DNA from: a bacterium
Lineage (GTDB): Bacteria > Bacteroidota > Ignavibacteria > SZUA-365
NCBI GenBank assembly: GCA_020444325.1
Contig: JAHLLD010000003.1
Coordinates: 147,572-211,571, forward strand
Length of the DNA stretch: 64,000 bases
Direction: 5' to 3'
Every line of letters begins with the position of its first letter. Position 1 is the first letter of the stretch. The notes under the pieces are model-generated. The model was not told the origin of the DNA and searched no databases. It saw nothing but the letters and a program-made list of their open reading frames with translations. The translations under genes were made by a program, and so were the position numbers. This document shows, piece after piece, positions 1 to 8,560 of this stretch.

Positions 1-819
1 GAGGATGTTGTCAAAGGCTTCTCGCTCGGGGCGGTTGACTACGTGACAAAGCCCTTCAACAGGCTGGAGTTGCTTGCACGTGTTTCCACGCATCTGGCGC
101 TCCGGTTTTCGAGAGAGGAACTGCAGAAGACCATCAGGGACAAGGATAAGTTCTTCTCCATCATCGCCCACGACCTGCGGGGTCCCCTCGGCAGCTTCAT
201 GAGTATTGCCGAATATGTATCGGAGAACCTGCACGACCTGGATCTCGAGGATGTGCGAACGCTCTTCCGGGAAATGCAGCATACGGGCAAGGGTGTGTAT
301 GTGCTGCTCGAGAATCTGCTCGAGTGGTCGCGGATTCAGCTCGGTACGATTCAGTACAATCCGGAGGATGTCGATATCGCATCCATCGTTGAGAGAACGT
401 ACCGTTTGCTCCGTTCCCAGGCTGAACAGAAAGATGTGACACTCAATGTGGATACGTCTTCACAGCTTGTGCAGGCTGATCGTAACATGGTGTCTACCGT
501 GCTGCGCAATTTGATTTCAAACGCAATCAAGTACACTCCGCGCGGTGGAAGCATCAGCGTCACGCTCATGCCGCGGACGGGTGAAAGGAAACTCTATGTC
601 TCCGTGCAGGATAGCGGGGTGGGGATGGATGAGAAGCGTGTGAAGGACCTGTTCGATATAACGCAGACGAGAAGTACGCCGGGGACGGAGAAAGAGAAGG
701 GATCAGGGTTGGGATTGATTCTCTGCAGAGAGCTGATCGCGCTGCATGGACAGGACTTGCGCGTCGAATCAAAAAAGGGTGAAGGCAGTACGTTTACCTT
801 CACCCTTGCAATGAACTAG
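1..819 (+). CDS. Receiver-histidine kinase hybrid, 3' part
   Basis: The reading frame is open from the first base, so the gene begins before the window. The first residues, ending in DYVTKPF, are the C-terminal end of a receiver domain, including the conserved Lys-Pro. A short helical linker follows, then a HisKA domain with the phospho-accepting His in the box AHDLRGPL at about residue 57 of the visible part. A HATPase domain ends the protein, with N box (NLISNAIKY), G1 box (DSGVGMD) and G2 box (GSGLGL). No membrane segment is visible. The REC-HisKA-HATPase order matches the kinase at 18438-19730, so these may be paralogous cytoplasmic output proteins. The gene converges on the DUF362 gene with 15 bp between them. 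Its signal and partner are unknown. Confidence 0.9.
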   Translation, partial: EDVVKGFSLGAVDYVTKPFNRLELLARVSTHLALRFSREELQKTIRDKDKFFSIIAHDLRGPLGSFMSIAEYVSENLHDLDLEDVRTLFREMQHTGKGVYVLLENLLEWSRIQLGTIQYNPEDVDIASIVERTYRLLRSQAEQKDVTLNVDTSSQLVQADRNMVSTVLRNLISNAIKYTPRGGSISVTLMPRTGERKLYVSVQDSGVGMDEKRVKDLFDITQTRSTPGTEKEKGSGLGLILCRELIALHGQDLRVESKKGEGSTFTFTLAMN

Positions 820-834
820 CACTTCCGTTGCGTG

Positions 835-1953
835 TTATCCGGCGTTTGCGGTCGGATACACGCCATGCTGATGATACTGTTCGAACAGCTTTCCCCAGGC
901 TGTGTTTTTCTTCCATTCCTCAAACACTTTACTGTCTTTGATTGGCCAACGGTAGTAGTCGTGATAGACTTCTGAACCGGCGACGAACATATGCACCAGT
1001 GGGGTGTGGAAGAAGAGCTTCTGAATGCCTTTCAAGGGACCGAACCACAGGAGGTCACCAACGCGACTCGCGCCGTTGTCACCGACCTGGAAGCCCCAGT
1101 TCACATTGCTGATATCATCACCGACGATTTCTATCTCGCGTACGTCGCCGTTACCGAGTCCCCGATCATGTGCCAGGCGCACGTATTTCAGATCACTGAG
1201 CGGATCGAAACCCATCATTTTCGCCGCGACTGCGTCGATGGCAACCTGATCTGCACTGGCGAGAATAACGTTTTTGATTTCGGGGAACATGGTACGCGGA
1301 CCGGGACCGTTTCCGGCTGTCGTACCGTCCATCACCGCAAACACGCCACTGTGAATTTCCTTCTGAATCGCCAGCAGGTCGACCAGCGTTTCATGAATCC
1401 AGGAATGCGTATAGTGACGCTTGGTGTTGAGGAGTCCGCCAAACGCATTTTTCATCGCGCCTGTCGTCGTCGTATAGATGTGGCATTTCACCGTCGGAAG
1501 GTGCACGATGTTTTTGCCGAAAAAATAATCCGGGATATAGATCCCTTCAGGGTAGATTTTGGGAAGTACGAGCATATCGGCTTTCGGCTCGTATTTGACC
1601 CATTTCATGTCCTCATCTTTGAAATTGAAGAGCACGGGGATGTCGTACTCCTTGAAGATGGGGACGTACCCGTTCAGATCTTCACCCTTGAACGCATCCG
1701 TGACAACCGTTTTGTTCTGGACGCAGGTGATGTCCTTGTAATCGTGCTTCCGCAGCCCCTGCACGACGGACTCCATCTGCCACGGCGTGGTATTTGCCCC
1801 GGGAAACGGGAAATGCCAGCTGATATTGTCTTTCAGTATCGTGGTGGAGGATGGGTCGAGAGCTTCCTGCATTCCGGCCATTTCCATCAGGCGGATATGG
1901 TCTTCAATCACCGTCTCAGGTGTTGTGTGCAGTACGGCAACTTTGCTTTTCAT
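835..1953 (-). CDS. DUF362 domain-containing protein
   Basis: A 372-residue protein without a signal peptide or membrane helix. It resembles the DUF362 family: the middle holds the typical stretch with LPTVKCH, TGAMKNAFGG and LLNTKRHYTH, followed by AVMDGT and the segment ASADQVAIDAVAAKMMGFDP. Many DUF362 proteins carry an added ferredoxin-type domain; none is present, and no CxxCxxC cluster is seen. The biochemical role of the family is not established. It lies 13 bp downstream of the UbiA-like prenyltransferase gene on the same strand and is the last gene of the minus-strand cluster. Family assignment is fairly sure; the function is not known. Confidence 0.8.
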   Translation of the reverse strand: MKSKVAVLHTTPETVIEDHIRLMEMAGMQEALDPSSTTILKDNISWHFPFPGANTTPWQMESVVQGLRKHDYKDITCVQNKTVVTDAFKGEDLNGYVPIFKEYDIPVLFNFKDEDMKWVKYEPKADMLVLPKIYPEGIYIPDYFFGKNIVHLPTVKCHIYTTTTGAMKNAFGGLLNTKRHYTHSWIHETLVDLLAIQKEIHSGVFAVMDGTTAGNGPGPRTMFPEIKNVILASADQVAIDAVAAKMMGFDPLSDLKYVRLAHDRGLGNGDVREIEIVGDDISNVNWGFQVGDNGASRVGDLLWFGPLKGIQKLFFHTPLVHMFVAGSEVYHDYYRWPIKDSKVFEEWKKNTAWGKLFEQYHQHGVYPTANAG

Positions 1954-1966
1954 GATTGGTCTTCTT

Positions 1967-2893
1967 TCAGGTCAGGTAGATAATGACAATGATGCTGGCT
2001 GCCCAGAGCATCACGTTAGCCAGCAGCGGTTTGTCGCTGAGGAATTCGGAAGTCGGATCGCCGCCGGTGTGTTTCTGATGCACCAGGTAGTAATACCGGA
2101 ACAACCCGTAGAGTACGAATGGTGCCGTGAACAGCAGTCCTTTTCCGAACTTCATGACTGTTTCGTCGGCCACAGTGTAGAGGATGTAGCAGATGAGCGT
2201 CGATGCCGTGACGAGAGAAATCATCTGATCGAGGAAATACGTGCTGTATTCCTGCAATACGGGACGATGCACGTGGGCATCTTTTTCGAGAATAGTGATC
2301 TCGTGCCGGCGCTTGCTGAACCCGAGAAAGAGCGCGAGCAAGGATGTGCAGATCAGCAGCCATTCGGAAATGGGGACGTCAATAATCACGGCACCGGCCA
2401 CGATACGCAGCACGAAGGACGCCGCAATGGTCATGACGTCAATAATCACTGCTTTCTTCAGCGTGTAGGAGTATACGACGTTCAGCGTGAAATATGAGGC
2501 GAGAACGATAGCGAAACCGCTGTGGACCGCCCAGGCAATGCCGAGTGTGACGGGGACAAGAATCGCAACCGTGATGCCCGCCACGCGCACATTCAGATCG
2601 CCGGACGCAATGGGACGCAACCGTTTGACCGGATGCTCGCGGTCGATCTTTGCGTCAACAATATCATTGAGGACGTAAATCGCGCTGGCAATCATGGAAA
2701 AAAGGAAAAAACCGGCGACGGCGTATTGCACGACATGCAGATCAAACAGATGCCGTGAGAACAGGAGGGGGGAGAGGACGAACACGTTCTTCGTCCACTG
2801 CCTGATGCGCATGGTACGCAGCAAAAGGACGGTCTGTGAATCCCGCTTCCTCACCCGGGTGTTATCGTTGCTGCTCAACGCCGCTTTCGCCAT
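1967..2893 (-). CDS. UbiA-family prenyltransferase, decaprenyl-phosphate phosphoribosyltransferase-like
   Basis: A 308-residue polytopic membrane protein with about eight to nine hydrophobic segments. The first Asp-rich motif is NDIVDAKIDREHPVKRLRP near residue 75, which fits the DPPR-synthase branch of UbiA enzymes; these transfer phosphoribose to a polyprenyl phosphate. A second conserved stretch, YSYTLKK followed by IDVMTIAASFVLRIVAGA, also matches that branch. The N-terminus (MRIRQWTKNVFV) is typical for it. The product would be a lipid-linked sugar precursor for a cell-surface polysaccharide. The start overlaps the end of the preceding DUF948-like gene by 19 bp, suggesting translational coupling. 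The exact lipid and sugar substrate cannot be read from sequence. Confidence 0.85.
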   Translation of the reverse strand: MAKAALSSNDNTRVRKRDSQTVLLLRTMRIRQWTKNVFVLSPLLFSRHLFDLHVVQYAVAGFFLFSMIASAIYVLNDIVDAKIDREHPVKRLRPIASGDLNVRVAGITVAILVPVTLGIAWAVHSGFAIVLASYFTLNVVYSYTLKKAVIIDVMTIAASFVLRIVAGAVIIDVPISEWLLICTSLLALFLGFSKRRHEITILEKDAHVHRPVLQEYSTYFLDQMISLVTASTLICYILYTVADETVMKFGKGLLFTAPFVLYGLFRYYYLVHQKHTGGDPTSEFLSDKPLLANVMLWAASIIVIIYLT

Positions 2894-3267
2894 GTTTCCA
2901 GAAATGTATCGATGCCCCTGCGTAACCCGGCCAGGCGCTGGGCGAGTCCGGTGACGGTAGGTTCTACCTGCTCCTGCAGGATATTCTCGAGACGGTAAAT
3001 GTTCTCCGTGACCTTGCGCAGATTCTCGACGGCATTGGATACCGCTGCCCGGTTGTCGGTGACTACCGTCAACGCCTCATCAGTTCGATCAGTTACCTGC
3101 TGCACGCGTTTGAGCGCCGGAACGGTCTCATCAGTGATACGTCGGACATCTTCACCCAGTCGCAGCACGAGACGGGAAATGCGCAGGGCAACAACGATCA
3201 GAACACAGACGAGCACAATGGAACCGGCGGTCAGGAGGAGATATAGTACGTCCTGTAATGTGGCCAT
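2875..3267 (-). CDS. Small membrane-anchored coiled-coil protein, DUF948-like
   Basis: A 130-residue protein with one N-terminal transmembrane helix (about residues 8-30) followed by a long charged helical region rich in Val, Thr and Arg. This layout is that of DUF948-type general-stress proteins, with the coiled coil on the cytoplasmic side. It lies next to a YtxH-like gene, and DUF948 and YtxH proteins are often neighbours. It overlaps the start of the UbiA-like gene by 19 bp. No catalytic motif is seen. The family call rests on architecture and gene neighbourhood more than on a diagnostic motif. Confidence 0.65.
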   Translation of the reverse strand: MATLQDVLYLLLTAGSIVLVCVLIVVALRISRLVLRLGEDVRRITDETVPALKRVQQVTDRTDEALTVVTDNRAAVSNAVENLRKVTENIYRLENILQEQVEPTVTGLAQRLAGLRRGIDTFLETWRKRR

Positions 3268-3297
3268 GGTGCTTTCCGTTAAGTCTTACATGAAGGC

Positions 3298-3696
3298 TCA
3301 GCTCTGGGGTGCTTGCTGACCCTTGTCGCGTTCGTCTTTGTAGGCATCCACGCCGGCCTTGACCGCTGTTTTCAGCCGGTCGCCTTCGGTGCTGACCCGC
3401 TGTTTTGCGCCGCCGAGTATCGTTTCGGCATCCTGAAGAAGGGAATCGGCCTTTTTCTTCGCATCAGTGATGAGTGCGGCAGATTTTTCCTTGCCTTCGT
3501 TGATGATCGTCTTTGCTTTCTCCTGGGCATCGGCGAGATAGCCCTCGACATCCTCTGCAACCTTACCGCCTTTCACGGCGAGCTCTCCGCGCAATTCTTT
3601 GCCGCTTTTCGGGGCATAGAGCAGCGCGAATACTCCACCGACGAGAGCGCCGGAGAGGAAACCGAGGAGGAGATTACGTGACCCGTTGTCAGCCAT
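3298..3696 (-). CDS. YtxH-domain protein
   Basis: A 132-residue protein starting with a short hydrophobic, glycine-rich segment (LLLGFLSGALVGGVFALLYAP, residues about 8-28) followed by SGKELRGEL. This is the hallmark of YtxH (gas vesicle GvpP-like) proteins. The rest is a Lys/Glu/Ala-rich amphipathic helix likely to form a coiled coil. It has a good ribosome site (AGGAGC) before the start. YtxH proteins are linked to envelope stress but have no defined activity. It is followed 30 bp later by the DUF948-like gene. Confidence 0.85.
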   Translation of the reverse strand: MADNGSRNLLLGFLSGALVGGVFALLYAPKSGKELRGELAVKGGKVAEDVEGYLADAQEKAKTIINEGKEKSAALITDAKKKADSLLQDAETILGGAKQRVSTEGDRLKTAVKAGVDAYKDERDKGQQAPQS

Positions 3697-3728
3697 AGGT
3701 GCTCCTTCCTGTTCTGGATTTCAAAAAA

Positions 3729-4247
3729 TCAGACTGGATCCGAGAACCGCGTTTCCAGGGCATCAAAGCCCTCGCGCAGTTTATGCATGGTGTCTTCCAT
3801 GGACTCGGAAATAACTTTTGTATCCGCGATCACCGGCATGAAGTTCGCATCGCCGTTCCAGCGAGGGACGATGTGCATGTGAATGTGGGAATCGATTCCG
3901 GCTCCACCGACACGGCCGATGTTCGAACCGAAATTGAAACCCTGTGGATGCATCACAGACGCGAACACACGCAGCCAGTCACGTATCACCTCATGCATTT
4001 CCCGGTAGGCGGCATCCTCGAGTTCAAGATAGGAGGAAGTGTGCCGGTTCGGGATGATCAGGAGATGTCCGCTGTTGTACGGATACAGATTCAGCATCGT
4101 GAAGCAATGCCTATGGCGCTTCACGAGATAACGTTGGTCATCGCTGTCGGAAGCAAGGGCTTCGCAGAATACGCAGCCCCTGTCTTCCTCGGCGGTTCCA
4201 AAAGATTGAATGTACTGCGATCTCCAGGGAGACCAGAGTCTATCCAT
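3729..4247 (-). CDS. HIT-family nucleotide hydrolase/transferase
   Basis: A 172-residue protein with the histidine triad motif HIHMHIVPRW near residue 130, preceded by the conserved INPYNSGHLLI-like region (here LYPYNSGHLLIIPNRH). HIT proteins hydrolyse or transfer nucleoside monophosphates using the middle histidine of the triad. The N-terminus (MDRLWSPWRSQYI) and the motif CVFCEA match the Fhit/Ap4A-phosphorylase-like branch common in bacteria. It is cytoplasmic, with no signal. It sits between the mini ribosomal protein gene and the YtxH gene, all on the minus strand. Substrate specificity (AppppA or other adenylated compound) is not determinable here. Confidence 0.9.
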   Translation of the reverse strand: MDRLWSPWRSQYIQSFGTAEEDRGCVFCEALASDSDDQRYLVKRHRHCFTMLNLYPYNSGHLLIIPNRHTSSYLELEDAAYREMHEVIRDWLRVFASVMHPQGFNFGSNIGRVGGAGIDSHIHMHIVPRWNGDANFMPVIADTKVISESMEDTMHKLREGFDALETRFSDPV

Positions 4248-4257
4248 AGGTCAATAT

Positions 4258-4353
4258 CTAGCGGCTTTTCTTCTTATGCCGATTCTTACGCAGACGCTTC
4301 TTGCGCTTGTGCGTCGCCATTTTGTGGCGCTTTCTTTTCTTGCCGCAAGGCAT
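4258..4353 (-). CDS. bS22/mS38-like (AURKAIP1/COX24-domain) mini ribosomal protein
   Basis: A 31-residue, extremely basic protein. It contains GKKRKRHKMATHKRKKRLRK followed by NRHKKKSR and a stop. This matches the AURKAIP1/COX24 domain, found in mitochondrial mS38 and mycobacterial bS22 at the decoding side of the small subunit. Two in-frame ATGs exist, at 4359 and 4353. GGAGGT directly abuts the first but is 6 bp from the second, so the second (MPCGKK) is chosen. It lies 10 bp upstream of the HIT gene. Such genes are usually missed because of their length. Composition and domain match are strong; ribosomal membership is by homology. Confidence 0.85.
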   Translation of the reverse strand: MPCGKKRKRHKMATHKRKKRLRKNRHKKKSR

Positions 4354-4408
4354 GGGCATACCTCCAATTCAAGAATTCGATGAAACAAAAAAGAGTTAGG
4401 TCTTATGA

Positions 4409-5317
4409 TTACTCTGCTTTTTCGAACTGCGTTTTCAGCAGCTCACCGGCATTGATGCCGTACTGTGACGTGGGATCAATATCCCGCGCCCTGGTGAACC
4501 ATTTGCGGGCCTCATCGAGGTTCCCGGCGTTCAGGTTCACAATACCGAGATTGTAATTCCCGAGCTGATGCTCGGGAGCGTCCGCAACCGCGCGTTCCAT
4601 TTCCGCGATGGCAGCGGAGTAGTTTCGCTCTTCAAAATAACAAATTCCGAGATCAACTCTTGCATCCGGGTTATGGGGATTGCGCTCCAGATACGATTTG
4701 TACTGCGCGATCGCTTGATCAAGCAGCTTTGCGTCGTGCAGATCATTCGCGTATCGCAGACGCGCTTCGTCGTCTTCCGGGTTCTCATCGATGAATTTCC
4801 GCATTTCCTCGAGGCGGGCGAAATCGATCTGCGGCTGCTGCTGGGCAGGTGCATCGCCGGTGGACTGTCCGGAAGTCGCCTGCTGAGCCAGAGGAGCGTC
4901 ACCCGTCGGGAGTACGCTTGCAGTGATCACACCACCGAGAACGAACGATGCCACACATAGCACGATCCACTGCGTGGTCGTGAAGAGCGAGTGGGCGGTG
5001 GAAGAAGCACTGCCGCTTTGTGCACTGCCTTTCGGACGCTGCTTCTTTCCTGCAGAGGCTTTTTTGGGTTTACCCGGGGTTGCAGGGGCAGATGCAGTTT
5101 TTCGCGCGGGAGCGTCTTCATTCTGCTGTTCCTCAGCCTTCTGCTGTTCCTCAGCCCTTTGCTCCTCGGCCGCCTCTTGCCTGACAGCCTGCTGCTTTGA
5201 GGCGCTCTCCCTGCGCTCCGCTGCTGCCACGAGGTCTTCGCCACAGATGTCGCAGGAGCGCTGACCGGCATCCACGACGGAGCCGCAGGTGGGACAGGTT
5301 GTTTTTTCTGCCGACAT
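4409..5317 (-). CDS. Zinc-ribbon, single-pass membrane TPR protein
   Basis: A 302-residue protein in three parts. The first 30 residues form a zinc ribbon (CPTCG and CDICG pairs). Residues about 32-110 are a low-complexity Glu/Gln/Ala then Lys/Ala-rich linker; the DNA repeats the unit coding for AEEQQ. A transmembrane helix follows (about 115-135, WIVLCVASFVLGGVITA), then a Gln-rich spacer and tetratricopeptide repeats from about residue 190 to 300. The topology places the ribbon in the cytoplasm and the TPRs outside. The start codon shares one base with the stop of the HU gene (TAATG), implying coupled translation. Its function is unknown; TPRs suggest an assembly or scaffold role. Confidence 0.8.
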   Translation of the reverse strand: MSAEKTTCPTCGSVVDAGQRSCDICGEDLVAAAERRESASKQQAVRQEAAEEQRAEEQQKAEEQQNEDAPARKTASAPATPGKPKKASAGKKQRPKGSAQSGSASSTAHSLFTTTQWIVLCVASFVLGGVITASVLPTGDAPLAQQATSGQSTGDAPAQQQPQIDFARLEEMRKFIDENPEDDEARLRYANDLHDAKLLDQAIAQYKSYLERNPHNPDARVDLGICYFEERNYSAAIAEMERAVADAPEHQLGNYNLGIVNLNAGNLDEARKWFTRARDIDPTSQYGINAGELLKTQFEKAE

Positions 5318-5610
5318 TATTCCTTCGCTTTCAGGTTTTGATCAACACCGGAACGCAGTTCCTTTGAAACCTTGAAAATTGGCACATAGTGTTCATCTAC
5401 GAACACTTCCTCGCCGGTTCGCGGGTTTCTCGCCATGCGCGCCTTGCGCTTTTTCACCTTGAAGCTGCCAAAGCCACGAATCTCGATGGAATGGCCGTCC
5501 TTGAGCGCCTGGCTGACCGTAGCGAGAAAACCGTCCACGACGGCTTCCGTCTCCACCTTGGTCAATCCGGTGGCAGCTGCAATGTTATCGACGATGTCTG
5601 CTTTTGTCAC
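5317..5610 (-). CDS. HU/IHF-family DNA-binding protein
   Basis: A 97-residue nucleoid protein. It opens with MTKADIVDNIAAATGLTK, the usual HU/IHF N-terminal helix. It has the signature IRGFGSFKVKKRKARMARNP near residues 44-63, where the Pro sits at the tip of the DNA-bending arm. The C-terminal part (PIFKVSKELR) is also normal. The length is standard. It is co-transcribed with the zinc-ribbon/TPR gene (1 bp overlap) and follows sppA by 20 bp. HU proteins bend and compact DNA and help architecture-dependent regulation. Confidence 0.95.
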   Translation of the reverse strand: MTKADIVDNIAAATGLTKVETEAVVDGFLATVSQALKDGHSIEIRGFGSFKVKKRKARMARNPRTGEEVFVDEHYVPIFKVSKELRSGVDQNLKAKE

Positions 5611-5630
5611 GACGTTACCTTCCGGAACTG

Positions 5631-6554
5631 TTAATAAAGCAATCTGTATTGAAGCGGGCTGCCCTGCTGCAGCCGTGTTTGTAGTCCTTCAAGCTCTTTG
5701 CGCGCCTTGGCGCCGAGGAGATAGTCGAGAGCATTCGGTACTTCCTCTTCGCGCACGACACGCGGCTCTCCCTGCATTTTCCCGAGGTTTCCTGCCACAA
5801 TAACAGCGGTGTGCAGTGTTCCGAGCGTATCGACGAGTCCAAACCCCAGCGCCTGCTGACCGGTGAACACACGGCCATCAGCCAGCGCAAGAACGCTGTC
5901 GCGGGGGAGATGCCGTCCTTTCACGACCACACTGACGAATTGTTCGTACACGTTGTCGATCGTGTTCTGCAGCTGCAGTTTTTCCTGCTCCTGCATCGGA
6001 CGGGTGGGACTCCCGGTATCCTTGAATTTTCCTGATTTGATCGTTGTGCTGTGTATTCCGACGTTTTCCATCAGTTCGCTGAAATCGGCGAACTGCGAGA
6101 TCACTCCGATGCTGCCCGTCAGTGTACCCGGGTTTGATACGACGTACGACGCCCCGCACGCAATATAATACGCACCGCTCGCCGCCACGGAACCCATGGA
6201 AACGACGACAGGAGTACCGAGCTGCCGTGTGCGCAGTACTTCCCGGTAAATCTCGTGACTCGGAACGACGCCACCACCAGGGGAATCGAGGCGCAGGACG
6301 ATAGCCTTGACAGAACTGCGCCGGCGGTACTTGCGCAGCTGACGGATGACATCTTCGGCATCCGTAATGGGTTCCGATAACTCAATCAAACCGACGCGCC
6401 CCGCACTGCTGCCGCCGTAGCTCTGTTCGTAACTATCGGAGGTGGACGTTGTGACGGCAGTTGCAAGCATGAACACGGACATCGCCAGCACGAGGAATCC
6501 TATCCCCGCGAAGGTGACTGCGATGCCGATAATCCATTTTCCTGCTGTACTCAT
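5631..6554 (-). CDS. sppA: Signal peptide peptidase SppA
   Basis: A 307-residue inner-membrane serine protease of family S49. One transmembrane helix lies near the N-terminus (about residues 8-35). The catalytic Ser is in the motif MGSVAASGAYYIACGA and the catalytic Lys in the stretch STTIKSGKFKDTGSP. The region LRLDSPGGGVVPSHEIYRE is also diagnostic of the family. The length fits the short, single-domain bacterial SppA that assembles as an octamer and degrades cleaved signal peptides. It heads the minus-strand cluster and is divergent from plsY across a 185 bp region in which I see no obvious operator. Confidence 0.93.
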   Translation of the reverse strand: MSTAGKWIIGIAVTFAGIGFLVLAMSVFMLATAVTTSTSDSYEQSYGGSSAGRVGLIELSEPITDAEDVIRQLRKYRRRSSVKAIVLRLDSPGGGVVPSHEIYREVLRTRQLGTPVVVSMGSVAASGAYYIACGASYVVSNPGTLTGSIGVISQFADFSELMENVGIHSTTIKSGKFKDTGSPTRPMQEQEKLQLQNTIDNVYEQFVSVVVKGRHLPRDSVLALADGRVFTGQQALGFGLVDTLGTLHTAVIVAGNLGKMQGEPRVVREEEVPNALDYLLGAKARKELEGLQTRLQQGSPLQYRLLY

Positions 6555-6739
6555 ATCCTGTGATATCCAGTAACTTGTTGAGGATCATAAAGTTACAAAA
6601 AACATGTCCTATTGTCAATGAAAAAGATTTCTGTAAGTGTCACTGCTGCAATACCCTACAGCGATACGGCCCGCAATGTGACGCGTCCCGTACAGCTTCG
6701 CAGGGAGATTCTCATTCCATAAAACCGTATATTTTAAGA

Positions 6740-7396
6740 ATGGAAACGATTCTGTATGGAAGCGGCATTATTCTCGGAGCTTTCCTCGTCGGGTCTTTCC
6801 CCACGGCGTACATTCTCGTACACCGGCAGCACGGGAAGGACCTGCGGAAAGAGGGAAGCGGCAATGTCGGGACGCTGAACGCATACGAGGTCTCCCGCTC
6901 TCGGAGCACCGGTGTGATGGTGCTTCTCATAGACCTGCTGAAAGGTGCATTTCCCGTCGCCGTCGTACATCTCGCCTTTCGAGCGGGACTGCCCGGTGAT
7001 CACGTCATGCTTTACGCGACGCTGGCGCTGCTCGGTGCGGTTGCGGGACACAACTATTCGCCCTGGATCGGCTGGAAGGGAGGACGCGGACTCGCGACCG
7101 CTGCGGGAGCGTCCCTGCTCATCAATCCGCTGCTGCCTGCGATCTGGGGGCTTTTCTGGGGTGCGGGCTTTCTGAAAACTCGGAATGTCCATTTCGGGAA
7201 CATCGCAGCCACCGTACTCCTTCCCTTCGCCGTCCTTCTCGGTGAGTCCACCGTGAACGCGGCAACACTCTTCGCTGATGCAAAGGCCGGTGAAGTGACC
7301 CTGCTTGCCTTCCTGATGAGTTTCCTGGTATTTGTCCGCCATATTGAACCGCTGCGGCAAATGCTGCGTCCTATAAAAAACGATCAATCTGCGTAA
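6740..7396 (+). CDS. plsY: Glycerol-3-phosphate acyltransferase PlsY
   Basis: A 218-residue polytopic membrane enzyme that transfers the acyl group from acyl-phosphate to glycerol-3-phosphate, the first step of phospholipid synthesis. The three PlsY motifs are visible: GSFPTAY near residue 16, the glycine-rich SGNVGTLNAYEV near 38 (usual form GSGNxGaTN), and the segment GHNYSPWIGWKGGRGLATAAG near 98-118. The frame stays open upstream to 6560, but the extra 60 residues are Cys-rich and not membrane-like, so the start at 6740 is preferred. It is followed 17 bp later by the HtrA-like gene. Confidence 0.93.
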   Translation: METILYGSGIILGAFLVGSFPTAYILVHRQHGKDLRKEGSGNVGTLNAYEVSRSRSTGVMVLLIDLLKGAFPVAVVHLAFRAGLPGDHVMLYATLALLGAVAGHNYSPWIGWKGGRGLATAAGASLLINPLLPAIWGLFWGAGFLKTRNVHFGNIAATVLLPFAVLLGESTVNAATLFADAKAGEVTLLAFLMSFLVFVRHIEPLRQMLRPIKNDQSA

Positions 7397-7413
7397 CAGA
7401 AGAGATACCATTC

Positions 7414-8544
7414 ATGAAACGCTATCAGTATTCAATCCTCCTCGGTATGTTTATCGCGCTGTTCTGCACAGGCAGTCTGACAGCCTGCAACACCGAAGTG
7501 CAGGATGCGGCTCCCGCACTTGTCGCGCAGCAGTCTCCCGCCGCACAGGGCGGAGATGAAATCTCCAACTCCCGCAGAAACGCCATCACCCGCGCAATTG
7601 AACGGGTGAGTCCCGCTGTCGTCGGTATCAATGTTACCGTGGAACAGAGGCGCATGGATCCGTTTTTCCGCCTGTTCTACGGAGATCAGACCTACACAAC
7701 CTCCAGTGCCGGAAGCGGTTTCATCATTTCATCCGACGGTTACATTGTCACCAACGACCATGTCGCCGGGGGACAGAACGCCGACATTACCGTAACGATG
7801 ACCGACGGAAGCCGTCACAAGGCGAAGCTGATCGGCACCGATCACGTGACTGATATCGCGCTGATCAAAATCGAGGCCGATCACGATTTGCCGTATCTCG
7901 AACTCGGAAATTCCGACGACGTCATCGTCGGTGAGTGGAGCATAGCTTTCGGAAATCCGTTCGGACTGTTTTTCGCCAGTGCCAAGCCGACGGTGACTGT
8001 TGGTGTGATCAGTGCCACACATGTGTACCTCGAAGAAAGGGATAAGCGTGTGTACAGGGATATGCTGCAGACCGATGCTGCGATTAATCACGGGAATAGC
8101 GGGGGACCCCTCGTCAACAGTGATGGACAGGTCATCGGGATCAATACCGTGATTTTTTCGCCGAATGAAGGGAATATCGGGCTGGGATTCGCCGTGCCGG
8201 TCAACCGGGCAAGAAAGGTCATTGAGTTGCTTCGTGACGACGGTAATGTCGACAGAAACTTTGATCCGGGATTCCGTGTGCAGATGGTCAACGACGCCAT
8301 CGCCCAGGCATACAATCTCGACAAGGTCGAGGGTGTGATCGTTACCCAGATCACCTCGCGTGACGGAGTCGCGTATCGTTCCGGGCTTGAAGTCGCCGAC
8401 ATCATCCTGAAAGCGAACGGGGAGACCGTGTTCAACATCAACGTGTTGCAGTCTATGATCCGGTATTCCCTGCGCGGAGAAACCATTCATCTCAAGATTA
8501 TCCGGAACAACGAAGTCAAATCGCTGGATCTCAAACTGGAATAA
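7414..8544 (+). CDS. HtrA/DegP-family serine protease, lipoprotein
   Basis: A 376-residue protein with a lipoprotein signal peptide (lipobox LTAC, Cys25), so it is probably anchored in an envelope membrane. The trypsin-like domain shows the catalytic triad: His in TNDHVAGG, Asp in TDIALIKIE, Ser in [14 protein letters not shown]. One C-terminal PDZ domain follows (from about residue 280, [19 protein letters not shown]). The single PDZ is the DegS-like count, but the lipid anchor differs from the usual transmembrane anchor of DegS. Its role would be envelope protein quality control or regulated proteolysis. It lies between plsY and purB, with 17 and 16 bp gaps. Confidence 0.92.
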   Translation: MKRYQYSILLGMFIALFCTGSLTACNTEVQDAAPALVAQQSPAAQGGDEISNSRRNAITRAIERVSPAVVGINVTVEQRRMDPFFRLFYGDQTYTTSSAGSGFIISSDGYIVTNDHVAGGQNADITVTMTDGSRHKAKLIGTDHVTDIALIKIEADHDLPYLELGNSDDVIVGEWSIAFGNPFGLFFASAKPTVTVGVISATHVYLEERDKRVYRDMLQTDAAINHGNSGGPLVNSDGQVIGINTVIFSPNEGNIGLGFAVPVNRARKVIELLRDDGNVDRNFDPGFRVQMVNDAIAQAYNLDKVEGVIVTQITSRDGVAYRSGLEVADIILKANGETVFNINVLQSMIRYSLRGETIHLKIIRNNEVKSLDLKLE

Positions 8545-8560
8545 ATCACCGAGGAAACAC

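Noticed and set aside
991-1983. 330-codon open frame on the plus strand
   Set aside because: It is opposite the DUF362 gene, which has family motifs; this frame has no recognisable domain.
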